Source: Acetobacteraceae bacterium (GTDB lineage: Bacteria; Pseudomonadota; Alphaproteobacteria; Acetobacterales; Acetobacteraceae). Taken from it: a stretch of DNA of 5,213 bases. Made by a program: the position numbers and the translations under genes. Within the stretch, counting starts at the first letter, position 1. Each line of letters begins with the position of its first letter. The notes beneath the pieces were generated by a model. That model did no database searches and was not told the origin of the DNA. It saw only the letters and a list, made by a program, of their open reading frames with translations. The stretch is from contig JAIYAI010000815.1 in assembly GCA_027489135.1 (NCBI GenBank), forward strand, positions 1-5,213, read 5' to 3'. Of this stretch, positions 1-4,690 are shown one piece after another.

Positions 1-1
1 C

Positions 2-469
2 CTCAGCAACCCGACCGGTGCCACCCTGGCGCGCAGCCAAGTTCTCGCCACCGTCATCGACAATGATGCAACGCGGATTTCACTTGCCGCGCTGACGCCC
101 GCACAGGTGGAGCGCAACGGAGGCCAGACCCCCTTTTCCTTTGTCGTCTACCGCTCAGGCGATCTCTCCAACGCGGGGACTGTCGACTGGGACGTGGTCG
201 GCGATGGTGCTCGCCAAGCCAACAGGAAGGATTTCGTTGGGAAGCAGTTCCCGAGCGGCACGGTCGTCTTTGCAAGCGGTCAGTCCGAGGCGACCATCAC
301 GATTGCTGTCAAGGGCGATGGAGTCGCGGAGCGGGACGAGGGATTTGCGGTCGTCCTCTCGAATGCGTCCGCGGGGACAGTTGTCGAAAACGCTACTGCG
401 CGATCAACGATCGTGAACGACGATATCGCAGTTGCGATGGGGCTTGAGACTGACCTTCTGATCGGTTGA
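2..469 (+). CDS. Calx-beta repeat protein, C-terminal fragment (5' end outside window)
   Basis: The frame is open from base 2 to a TGA at 467-469, giving about 155 residues of a longer protein that starts outside the window. The visible part contains the end of one Calx-beta repeat (LSNPTGATLARS...VIDNDA) and then one complete repeat. The complete repeat runs from ISLAALTPAQVERNGG through the FSFVVYRSGD strand, GTVVFASGQSEATITIAVKGDG and RDEGFAVVLSNASAGTV, to STIVNDD. Calx-beta domains are Ca2+-binding beta-sandwiches, usually found in tandem in large bacterial surface or secreted proteins. The repeat is followed by only about 14 residues (IAVAMGLETDLLIG), so the protein ends almost directly after its last repeat. 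Third codon positions (aat, att, gat, ttt, aag) are more AT-rich than in the neighbouring genes. An internal GTG at 107 is not a credible start because homology continues upstream. Adhesion or matrix binding is inferred from the family. Confidence 0.85.
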   Translation, partial: LSNPTGATLARSQVLATVIDNDATRISLAALTPAQVERNGGQTPFSFVVYRSGDLSNAGTVDWDVVGDGARQANRKDFVGKQFPSGTVVFASGQSEATITIAVKGDGVAERDEGFAVVLSNASAGTVVENATARSTIVNDDIAVAMGLETDLLIG

Positions 470-525
470 GGCTGGTCTGAAAAAGCCCTCATGGCGTGGC
501 CTGGATCGAAGCCGCCCCTTCGACG

Positions 526-553
526 TTGACCGTTCCCCCCGTCCGTGTGTAGC
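526..553 (+). promoter_or_regulatory. Weak candidate promoter for the thiolase gene
   Basis: TTGACC (526-531) is followed after 16 nt by TGTAGC (548-553). The first hexamer is a good -35 match and the second only a half match to a -10 box. It lies in the 109-bp gap between the Calx-beta gene and the thiolase, 25 nt before the ATG, and would place transcription initiation near 560. This is pattern matching only. Confidence 0.2.
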
Positions 554-570
554 CCCAGAAACCCTGGGAG
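554..570 (+). promoter_or_regulatory. Thiolase ribosome-binding site, partly inside a small hairpin
   Basis: GGGAG at 566-570 lies 8 nt before the ATG at 579 and fixes the thiolase start. CCCAG (554-558) and CTGGG (564-568) can form a 5-bp stem around AAACC, which would pair part of the ribosome-binding site. The stem is short and its effect on translation is unproven. Confidence 0.5.
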
Positions 571-578
571 AACACGCC

Positions 579-1745
579 ATGCGCAATGCCGTCATCGTGG
601 ATGCCATCCGCACGCCGATGGGCCGCGGCAAGGCCGGCGGTTCGCTGTCCGAGGTGCATCCGACGGACCTCATGGCCGCCGTGCTGACCGCGCTGGTCGA
701 GCGCAACCGGCTCGACCCCGGCACGGTGGACGACGTCGTCGTCGGCTGCGTCAGCCAGGTCGGCGAGCAGTCGATGAACCCGGGCCGCACGGGCTGGCTG
801 GCCGCGGGCTATCCGGAGCACGTGCCCTCGACCACCATCCAGCGCATGTGCGGCTCCTCCCAGCAGGCCGTGCACTTCGCGGCGCAGGGCGTGATGGCCG
901 GCGCCTACGACATCGTCATCGCCGCCGGCGTCGAGAGCATGTCCCGCGTGCCGATGGGATCGAGCCGCATCGGCCAGGACCCCTATGGCCCGACCTTCGC
1001 GGATCGCTATGCGCCAGGGCTCGTCGGCCAGGGCGTCTCGGCCGAGATCGTCGCCGCGCGCTGGGGGCTGACGCGGGACGACATGGATGCCTATGCCGCC
1101 GCATCGCACCGGCGCGCGGCCGCCGCCGACTTCTCCGCGGAGATCATTCCGGTCGCCACTCCGGGCGGGGTCGTGGAGCGGGACGAGACCATCCGCCCGC
1201 AGACCACGCCGGAGACGCTGGCCGGCCTCAAGCCCGCCTTCGAGAATCCAGCGATCGCGGCGCGTTTCCCCGAGATCCGCTGGGGCGTGACGGCGGGGAA
1301 TTCCTCGCAGATCACCGATGGCGCCGCCGGCGTGCTGATCATGGAAGAGGCCGTCGCAAACCGCCTCGGCCTCAGGCCCCGCGCGCGCTTCGTCGCCTTC
1401 GACGTGATCGGCGACGACCCGCTGCTGATGCTGACGGCGCCGATCCCGGCGACGCGCCGGGTGCTGCGGAAGGCTGGCATGGAGATCGGGCAGGTCGACC
1501 ACATCGAGGTGAACGAGGCCTTCGCCTCCGTGCCGCTGGCCTGGGCGAAGGAGCTTGGTGCGGATGCGGCGAAGCTGAATCCGGTTGGAGGCGCGATCGC
1601 GCTCGGGCATCCGCTCGGCGCCTCGGGCGCGCGGATCCTGACGACGATGCTGAACGCGATGGAGCGCAGCGGCGCACGCACCGGGTTGCAGACGATGTGC
1701 GAGGCCGGGGGGATGGCGAACGCGACGATCATCGAGCGGGTCTGA
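579..1745 (+). CDS. Thiolase family protein (acetyl-CoA C-acyltransferase/acetyltransferase)
   Basis: A complete 388-residue protein, the normal length for a thiolase (about 390). Thiolases cleave 3-ketoacyl-CoA with CoA, or condense two acyl-CoA units in reverse, in the cytoplasm. All catalytic landmarks are visible: the acyl-accepting Cys91 in RMCGSSQQA, the NEAF motif at 312-315, His344 in GGAIALGHPLGASGAR, and the second cysteine Cys374 in MCEAGGMANATI. The N-terminus AVIVDAIRTPMGRGKAG is the typical thiolase opening. The glycine-rich loop after Cys374 reads CEAGG instead of the textbook CxGGG, a conservative variant that should not abolish activity. The start is supported by GGGAG at 566-570. 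The gene is convergent with the Bug and MaoC-like genes, and the stop is followed at once by a large palindromic repeat. Whether it is degradative (FadA-like) or biosynthetic (PhaA/AtoB-like) cannot be decided here, although the CEAGG ending resembles degradative or lipid-type thiolases, so no symbol is given. Confidence 0.95.
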   Translation: MRNAVIVDAIRTPMGRGKAGGSLSEVHPTDLMAAVLTALVERNRLDPGTVDDVVVGCVSQVGEQSMNPGRTGWLAAGYPEHVPSTTIQRMCGSSQQAVHFAAQGVMAGAYDIVIAAGVESMSRVPMGSSRIGQDPYGPTFADRYAPGLVGQGVSAEIVAARWGLTRDDMDAYAAASHRRAAAADFSAEIIPVATPGGVVERDETIRPQTTPETLAGLKPAFENPAIAARFPEIRWGVTAGNSSQITDGAAGVLIMEEAVANRLGLRPRARFVAFDVIGDDPLLMLTAPIPATRRVLRKAGMEIGQVDHIEVNEAFASVPLAWAKELGADAAKLNPVGGAIALGHPLGASGARILTTMLNAMERSGARTGLQTMCEAGGMANATIIERV

Positions 1746-1845
1746 CTCCCCCCCGCGCGCGGGGGGCCGGGGTGGGGGTGGCCGAGCCACCACGTCGAAG
1801 CCACCCCCATCCCCGCCCCTTCCCCCGCCAGCGGGGGAAGGGAGA
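1746..1845. repeat. Nested palindromic intergenic repeat between convergent genes
   Basis: The entire 100-bp gap between the two convergent stop codons is made of paired arms. The left hairpin is a perfect 18-bp GC palindrome, CCCCCCGCGCGCGGGGGG (1749-1766). The central stem pairs 1769-1782 with 1800-1814 (GGGGTGGGGGTGGC against GCCACCCCCATCCCC, one bulged T at 1810) around a 17-nt loop. The right hairpin pairs 1817-1828 with 1831-1842 (CCTTCCCCCGC, CA, GCGGGGGAAGG at its core). On the minus strand the segment translates as 'SLPPLAGEGAGMG' and 'PHPGPPRAGGSQ', the kind of spurious peptide produced by REP-like intergenic repeats common in alphaproteobacterial genomes (recalled, not searched). 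The location suggests a bidirectional transcription end or mRNA-stabilising structure. No U-tract follows any hairpin, so it is not a classical intrinsic terminator. Confidence 0.8.
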
Positions 1846-2820
1846 TCACTCCGCGGTTGCGCCGCTGTCCTTCACCACCTTCGTCCACAACGCGACCTCG
1901 GCCCGCAGGTGCTTCTGGTAATCCTCCACCGACCCGCCGGTCGGCCGCGCGCCCATCCCGGCCAGCCGCGCCTTCATCTCCTCGGTCTGCAGTGCCGCGT
2001 TCACGGCCGCGTTCAGCCGCTGCACCACCTCCCGCGGCGTGCGGGACGGCGCCATCACGCCCTGCCAGATGCCCTGGTCGAAATCCCGCGGCGCCAGGCC
2101 CGTCGCAGCCATGGACGGGATCTCCGGCAGCATCGCCGATCGCTCGGCGGAGGTGACCGCGATCCCGCGCACCCGTCCCTCCCGCGCCAGCGGCAGGGCG
2201 GTGTTCAGCGCGTCGATCATGAAGTCGCAATTGCCCGCCGCCACGTCGGTCAGCGCCGCCGCCGTGCCGCGATAGGGCACATGCGTCGCCTCGACGCCAA
2301 TGTGCTGCAGCATCATGAAGACATGCAGGTGGGAGGCATTGCCGACGCCGCCCGAGCCGTAGCTGATCTTGCCGCTGTTCGCGCGCGCCCAGGCGATGAA
2401 GCCGGCGGCGTCCGGCGCCGGCCGCGTCGGGTTGATCACCAGCAGCGACGGCGCCGCCGCCACCAGCGAGACCGGCGTCAGGTCCCGCTCCAGGTTGTAG
2501 CCCAGCGTCTTGTAGAGCGGCTGGCTGATGGCGATGGACGACGTGTTGTAGAGCAGGGTGTAGCCATCGCCCTCCTGCTTGGCGACGAAGTCGGCGGCGA
2601 GGTTCCCGTTCGCGCCGCCGCGGTTCTCGACCACGATGGGCTGGCCGAGCGCGGGCGCCATGCGTTCCGCCAGCACGCGGGCGATCACGTCGGTCGGGCC
2701 GCCGGCGGGGAAGGCCACCACGAGGCGGATCGGGCGGTTGGGGAAGCCCCCCTGGGCGAGGGCGGGGCGCGCCAAGGCGGCGGCGCCGGCAGCCAGCAGC
2801 AGGGTGCGGCGGTGGGTCAT
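1846..2820 (-). CDS. Bug/TctC-family tripartite tricarboxylate transporter substrate-binding protein
   Basis: A complete 324-residue periplasmic solute receptor, the usual length for the Bug family. Residues 1-22 are a signal peptide: basic MTHRR, a hydrophobic stretch LLLAAGAAAL, and an ALA|Q cleavage site after residue 22. The HRRTLLL start could also be read as Tat-like. Family motifs follow in order: RPIRLVVAFPAGGPTDVIAR (29-48), VENRGGANGN (64-73), YGSGGVGNASHL (154-165), HVPYRGTAAALTDVAAG (180-196) and a typical IPSMAATG (234-241). Bug proteins bind carboxylates or related small anions in a two-lobed cleft and may feed a TctAB permease or act in sensing. No permease gene is in the window, so this is an orphan receptor, as most Bug genes are, and its ligand cannot be read from sequence. 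The start has a strong GGGAGG (complement of 2828-2833) 7 nt upstream. The ATG overlaps the MaoC-like gene's stop as ATGA, indicating translational coupling. Confidence 0.95.
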   Translation of the reverse strand: MTHRRTLLLAAGAAALARPALAQGGFPNRPIRLVVAFPAGGPTDVIARVLAERMAPALGQPIVVENRGGANGNLAADFVAKQEGDGYTLLYNTSSIAISQPLYKTLGYNLERDLTPVSLVAAAPSLLVINPTRPAPDAAGFIAWARANSGKISYGSGGVGNASHLHVFMMLQHIGVEATHVPYRGTAAALTDVAAGNCDFMIDALNTALPLAREGRVRGIAVTSAERSAMLPEIPSMAATGLAPRDFDQGIWQGVMAPSRTPREVVQRLNAAVNAALQTEEMKARLAGMGARPTGGSVEDYQKHLRAEVALWTKVVKDSGATAE

Positions 2821-3308
2821 CGTGTTTCCTCCCGGTCCGGTGCGGCGGGTTCGCGCCCGGCCAGCATCCGCTTCACGTCATAGTCCATCACGCGTTCGCC
2901 GCGCTGGTTGAACACGGCGATGGCGGTCTCCACCACCGCGCGGTTGCCCTTCGAGGTAGGGCGGATCGAGGTCACCGTCACCTCCGCCCCGATGGTGTCG
3001 CCGACCCGCACCGGGGCGAGCGGGCGCTGGTGGACCTCCAGCAGCGCCAGGCCGGTGCCGCGCACCATCCCGTTCAACACGAGCCCGTCGATGATGGCAT
3101 AGGTCAGCACCGCCGGGACGGGGCGGTGGCCGAGGATGCCGCCCTCCGTCGCGTCGATGAAGAGCGGCTCCAGCATGCCGGTCAGCGTGACGAAGCCGAC
3201 CAGGTCGGCTTCCGTGATGGTGCGGCGGAAGGTGCGGAAGCGCTGGCCGACCGCGAGGTCCTGCCAGAAGTAGCCCTGGCCCAGCAGGGTCGGTGCGGTG
3301 TCGTCCAT
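2817..3308 (-). CDS. MaoC-like hotdog-fold protein (acyl dehydratase family), catalytic motif altered
   Basis: A 163-residue single hotdog-domain protein, the usual size of a MaoC-like hydratase. Family features include FWQDLAVGQRFRTFRRTITEADLVGFVTLTG (residues 14-44), VPAVLTYAIIDGL (64-76) and VRVGDTIGAEVTVTSIRPT (100-118), ending in a FNQRGERVMDYD strand (133-144). True (R)-specific hydratases carry G-D-x-N-P-[LIV]-H after the first helix. Here the segment is GMLEPLF (44-50), so the catalytic Asp is Met and the His is Phe. The protein may therefore bind an acyl-CoA or do different chemistry. The start at 3308 is preferred over an upstream in-frame ATG at 3401 for two reasons: GGAG (complement of 3318-3321) sits 9 nt upstream, and the extra 31 residues are Pro/Gly-rich and non-homologous in style. 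It is first in an operon with the Bug receptor (ATGA overlap) and is divergent from the MoeB-like gene. Function is inferred only as acyl-CoA related. Confidence 0.88.
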   Translation of the reverse strand: MDDTAPTLLGQGYFWQDLAVGQRFRTFRRTITEADLVGFVTLTGMLEPLFIDATEGGILGHRPVPAVLTYAIIDGLVLNGMVRGTGLALLEVHQRPLAPVRVGDTIGAEVTVTSIRPTSKGNRAVVETAIAVFNQRGERVMDYDVKRMLAGREPAAPDREETR

Positions 3309-3317
3309 GGCGGGACG

Positions 3318-3321
3318 CTCC
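3318..3321 (-). promoter_or_regulatory. Ribosome-binding site deciding the MaoC-like start
   Basis: On the minus strand GGAG precedes the ATG at 3308-3306 with a 9-nt spacer. The longer alternative start at 3401 would put translation across the divergent spacer and into the MoeB-like coding region. The shorter start is therefore taken. Confidence 0.6.
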
Positions 3322-3339
3322 GGCGCGGGCCGCCCCGCG

Positions 3340-3353
3340 TCAACCCGGGTTGA
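3340..3353. promoter_or_regulatory. Perfect 14-bp palindrome in divergent spacer, candidate operator
   Basis: TCAACCCGGGTTGA is its own reverse complement. With one mismatched pair (3339/3354) the symmetry extends three further pairs to 3336-3357. It sits in the 76-bp gap between the MaoC-like start (3308) and the MoeB-like start (3385), where a regulator could act on both operons. The half-sites also supply TTGACG on minus and TTGAGG on plus, both resembling -35 elements. Whether it is bound by a protein is unknown. Confidence 0.4.
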
Positions 3354-3378
3354 GGCGCCGGGCCACGGGTTCCATATG
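3350..3378 (+). promoter_or_regulatory. Candidate promoter of the MoeB-like gene, possibly giving a leaderless mRNA
   Basis: TTGAGG (3350-3355), a 17-nt spacer and CATATG (3373-3378) form a weak sigma70-like pair. Initiation about 7 nt downstream would fall on the ATG at 3385. No Shine-Dalgarno sequence is visible at a usable distance from either possible ATG (3376 or 3385), which fits a leaderless transcript. The -10 match is only about half, so this remains tentative. Confidence 0.25.
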
Positions 3379-3384
3379 TCGCCC

Positions 3385-4212
3385 ATGGATCTCGATTTCA
3401 CCGAAGCCGAGCTGCACCGCTATTCGCGCCACATCCTGCTGCAGGATGTCGGCGCGGTGGGGCAGGCGAAGCTGCGCGCGGCGCGGGTGCTGATCGTCGG
3501 CGCCGGGGGACTAGGCGCGCCGCTCGCGCTGTATCTGGCCGCCGCCGGGGTGGGGACCATCGGCATCCTGGATCACGACCAGCTCGAACTCTCGAACCTG
3601 CAGCGCCAGGTGATCCACGCGACCTGCCGCATCGGCCACAACAAGGCCGAGAGCGCGGCCGAGACCATGCGCGCCCTCAACCCCGAGATCACGGTGGAGG
3701 TGCATCCCCGCCGCATGGATGCGGAGGCCGCGCGCGAGCTGATCCCGCGCTACGACATCATCTGCGACGGCACCGACAATTTCCCGACGCGCTTCCTGCT
3801 CGGCGATGCCTGCCACCTGCTGGGGCGCCCGCTTGTCTCCGCCGCGGTGCTGCGCTTCGAGGGGCAGCTCTCGGTCTACCAGGGCCATCTCGGCGCGCCC
3901 AACCCCTGCCATCGCTGCCTGAACCCGGAGATGCCGCCCGACGGGCTCGTGCCGTCCTGTTCGGAAGCCGGGGTGCTCGGCGCCGTCACCGGCGTCATGG
4001 GCACGCTGCAGGCGACGGAGGTGCTGAAGCTGATCCTCGGCATCGGGGAGACGCTGGCAGGCCGCCTGCTGCTGTGGGACGCGCTCGACATGCGCTTCCG
4101 CACGGTGAAACTGCGGCGCGACCCGGAATGCGCCCTGTGCGGGAATCACGCGACGATCCACGACCTCGCCGCCCATCGCGGCGCGGCGCCGCTGGTCTGC
4201 GCGGCGCCCTGA
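3385..4212 (+). CDS. moeB: MoeB/ThiF/HesA-family E1-like adenylyltransferase
   Basis: A 275-residue E1-like enzyme, slightly longer than E. coli MoeB or ThiF (about 250). These enzymes adenylate the C-terminal glycine of a ubiquitin-like sulfur carrier (MoaD or ThiS) with ATP, for molybdopterin or thiamine synthesis. Visible features are the opening YSRHILLQDVGAVGQAKL (13-30), the nucleotide loop GAGGLG (39-44), Asp63, the NLQRQ motif with Arg74 (71-75), HNK with Lys87, DGTDNFPTR with Asp131 (128-136), and two zinc-binding pairs, CHRC (175, 178) and CALC (249, 252). Cys192 in PSCSEAGVLGAVTG matches the crossover-loop cysteine that forms a thioester or disulfide with the carrier in ThiF-like proteins. 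There is no C-terminal rhodanese domain. The ATG at 3385 is preferred; 3376 (adding MSP) or a GTG at 3298 are alternatives. MoeB is favoured over ThiF or a general E1, but the carrier gene is absent, so partner specificity is unproven. A DsrE-like gene follows in the same frame. Confidence 0.9.
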   Translation: MDLDFTEAELHRYSRHILLQDVGAVGQAKLRAARVLIVGAGGLGAPLALYLAAAGVGTIGILDHDQLELSNLQRQVIHATCRIGHNKAESAAETMRALNPEITVEVHPRRMDAEAARELIPRYDIICDGTDNFPTRFLLGDACHLLGRPLVSAAVLRFEGQLSVYQGHLGAPNPCHRCLNPEMPPDGLVPSCSEAGVLGAVTGVMGTLQATEVLKLILGIGETLAGRLLLWDALDMRFRTVKLRRDPECALCGNHATIHDLAAHRGAAPLVCAAP

Positions 4213-4215
4213 GCG

Positions 4216-4587
4216 GTGGCGCCGCTCGGGGTTCTCCTGCTGTCCGGCGAGCATGACCGCGCCCACTACGCGTTGGTGATGGCGACCGGCGCGGCGGCGC
4301 TCGGGCGGGAGGTCGTGCTCTTCACCACCAATGCCGGCTGCCGGCTGCTGCTCACCCCCTCGCCCCTGCTGGACGACCCGCGGGAGGCGCATCTCGCCGC
4401 GCGCGGCGTCGCCACCATCGCCACGCTGCTGGACGCCGCGGCCGATCTCGGCATCCGCCGCATCGCCTGCGAGGCGGGGCTGAAGGCGGAGGACCTCGCC
4501 GCCGCACCACTGGCCGAGGGGGTGGAGGTGGCTGGCGTCGTCACCTTCCTGACGGCCGTTGGCGCGGGGCAGGTGGTCACGCTGTGA
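4216..4587 (+). CDS. DsrE/DsrF-like (DrsE_2-type) small protein
   Basis: A 123-residue protein with a single alpha/beta layout. It has an N-terminal strand LGVLLLSGEHDRAHYALVMATGAAALG, a second strand EVVLFTTNAGCRLLL (32-46), a helix LLDAAADLGI and a third strand RRIACEAGLKAEDL (81-94), then EGVEVAGVVTFLTAVGAG near the end. The strand/cysteine pattern resembles DsrE-like proteins, with 'LFTTNAGCRLL' at the usual FFTF-GL position and 'ACEAGL' at the conserved 'ACxxS' position. Such proteins take part in sulfur relay or thiol chemistry. Cys42 and Cys85 are the only cysteines, so Cys85 is the likely sulfur-carrying residue. The start is GTG with no evident Shine-Dalgarno sequence, 3 nt after the upstream TGA and in the same frame, so translation probably depends on reinitiation from the MoeB-like gene. 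The pairing suggests a shared sulfur-transfer role. Assignment is from motif resemblance, not alignment. Confidence 0.78.
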   Translation: MAPLGVLLLSGEHDRAHYALVMATGAAALGREVVLFTTNAGCRLLLTPSPLLDDPREAHLAARGVATIATLLDAAADLGIRRIACEAGLKAEDLAAAPLAEGVEVAGVVTFLTAVGAGQVVTL

Positions 4588-4616
4588 CACGCGCACCGAG
4601 GATCGATGATTATACT
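4584..4616 (+). promoter_or_regulatory. Candidate promoter upstream of the Pro/Ala-rich secreted protein
   Basis: GTGACA (4584-4589, overlapping the DsrE-like stop) and GATTAT (4608-4613) are spaced by 18 nt. A closer -10 match, TATACT (4611-4616), overlaps but would need a 21-nt spacer. This is one of the few AT-rich patches in the window and lies just ahead of the next gene. On the opposite strand the same bases contain a perfect TATAAT (complement of 4609-4614), without a convincing -35. Confidence 0.35.
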
Positions 4617-4635
4617 GGAACGATTACATAATCAT
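4606..4635. repeat. AT-rich inverted repeat ATGATTAT-N14-ATAATCAT
   Basis: Perfect 8-bp arms at 4606-4613 and 4628-4635 surround a 14-nt centre (ACTGGAACGATTAC). The arms overlap promoter-like hexamers and sit in the gap after the DsrE-like gene. The half-site spacing fits an operator for a dimeric regulator. A terminator is less likely because the stem is AT-rich with a long loop and no U-tract. Confidence 0.4.
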
Positions 4636-4690
4636 GGGCATCGCGCCGCTTGACCGCCCCCGGCGCCTCTTGGCATGCCCTTGCCCGTGA
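4634..4690 (+). CDS. Possible 18-residue leader ORF overlapping the next gene
   Basis: ATG at 4634 opens MGIAPLDRPRRLLACPCP and stops at TGA 4688-4690. It begins inside the inverted repeat and ends with GTGA, where GTG (4687) is an in-frame alternative start of the Pro/Ala-rich protein. The only ribosome-binding candidate is a weak GGAA at 4617-4620, 13 nt before the ATG. It could be a chance ORF. It is listed because its position and GTGA overlap would suit translational coupling. Confidence 0.15.
   Translation: MGIAPLDRPRRLLACPCP

Noticed and set aside
468..490. Possible terminator after the Calx-beta gene (GAGGCT...AGCCCTC)
   Set aside because: The stem is 4+2 bp with a bulge and a 10-nt loop and has no following T-tract, so it is too weak to call.
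1713..1727. Thiolase CEAGG in place of CxGGG as a sign of lost activity
   Set aside because: Cys374 and the last two glycines remain, and I recall similar CEAGG or CEGGG loops in other thiolases, so inactivation is not supported.
489..1793. 434-codon open frame on the minus strand opposite the thiolase
   Set aside because: It is a shadow of GC-biased codons. The product is Arg/His/Ala-rich without domain signatures, and the plus strand encodes a full thiolase with all catalytic motifs.
545..1921. 458-codon open frame on + in another frame across the thiolase and repeat
   Set aside because: The product is Arg/Gly-rich and lacks family motifs, runs through the intergenic palindrome and overlaps a well-supported gene.
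1909..2883. 324-codon open frame on + opposite the Bug gene
   Set aside because: The composition is Arg/Gly/His-biased shadow coding. The minus strand carries a signal peptide and the Bug motifs in order.
3298..3384. Extended MoeB-like N-terminus from GTG 3298
   Set aside because: The extra 29 residues are Gly/Pro/Arg-rich, cover the palindrome and overlap the MaoC-like start. The family-like sequence begins at MDLDFTEAELHRYSRHILL.
4210..4212. TGA between the MoeB-like and DsrE-like genes as a selenocysteine codon
   Set aside because: It is not at a conserved cysteine position of either family, and no SECIS-like hairpin is evident just downstream. An ordinary stop is more likely.
3511..4596. 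361-codon open frame on the minus strand opposite the MoeB-like and DsrE-like genes
   Set aside because: It spans two real plus-strand genes and reads as biased low-complexity sequence without motifs.
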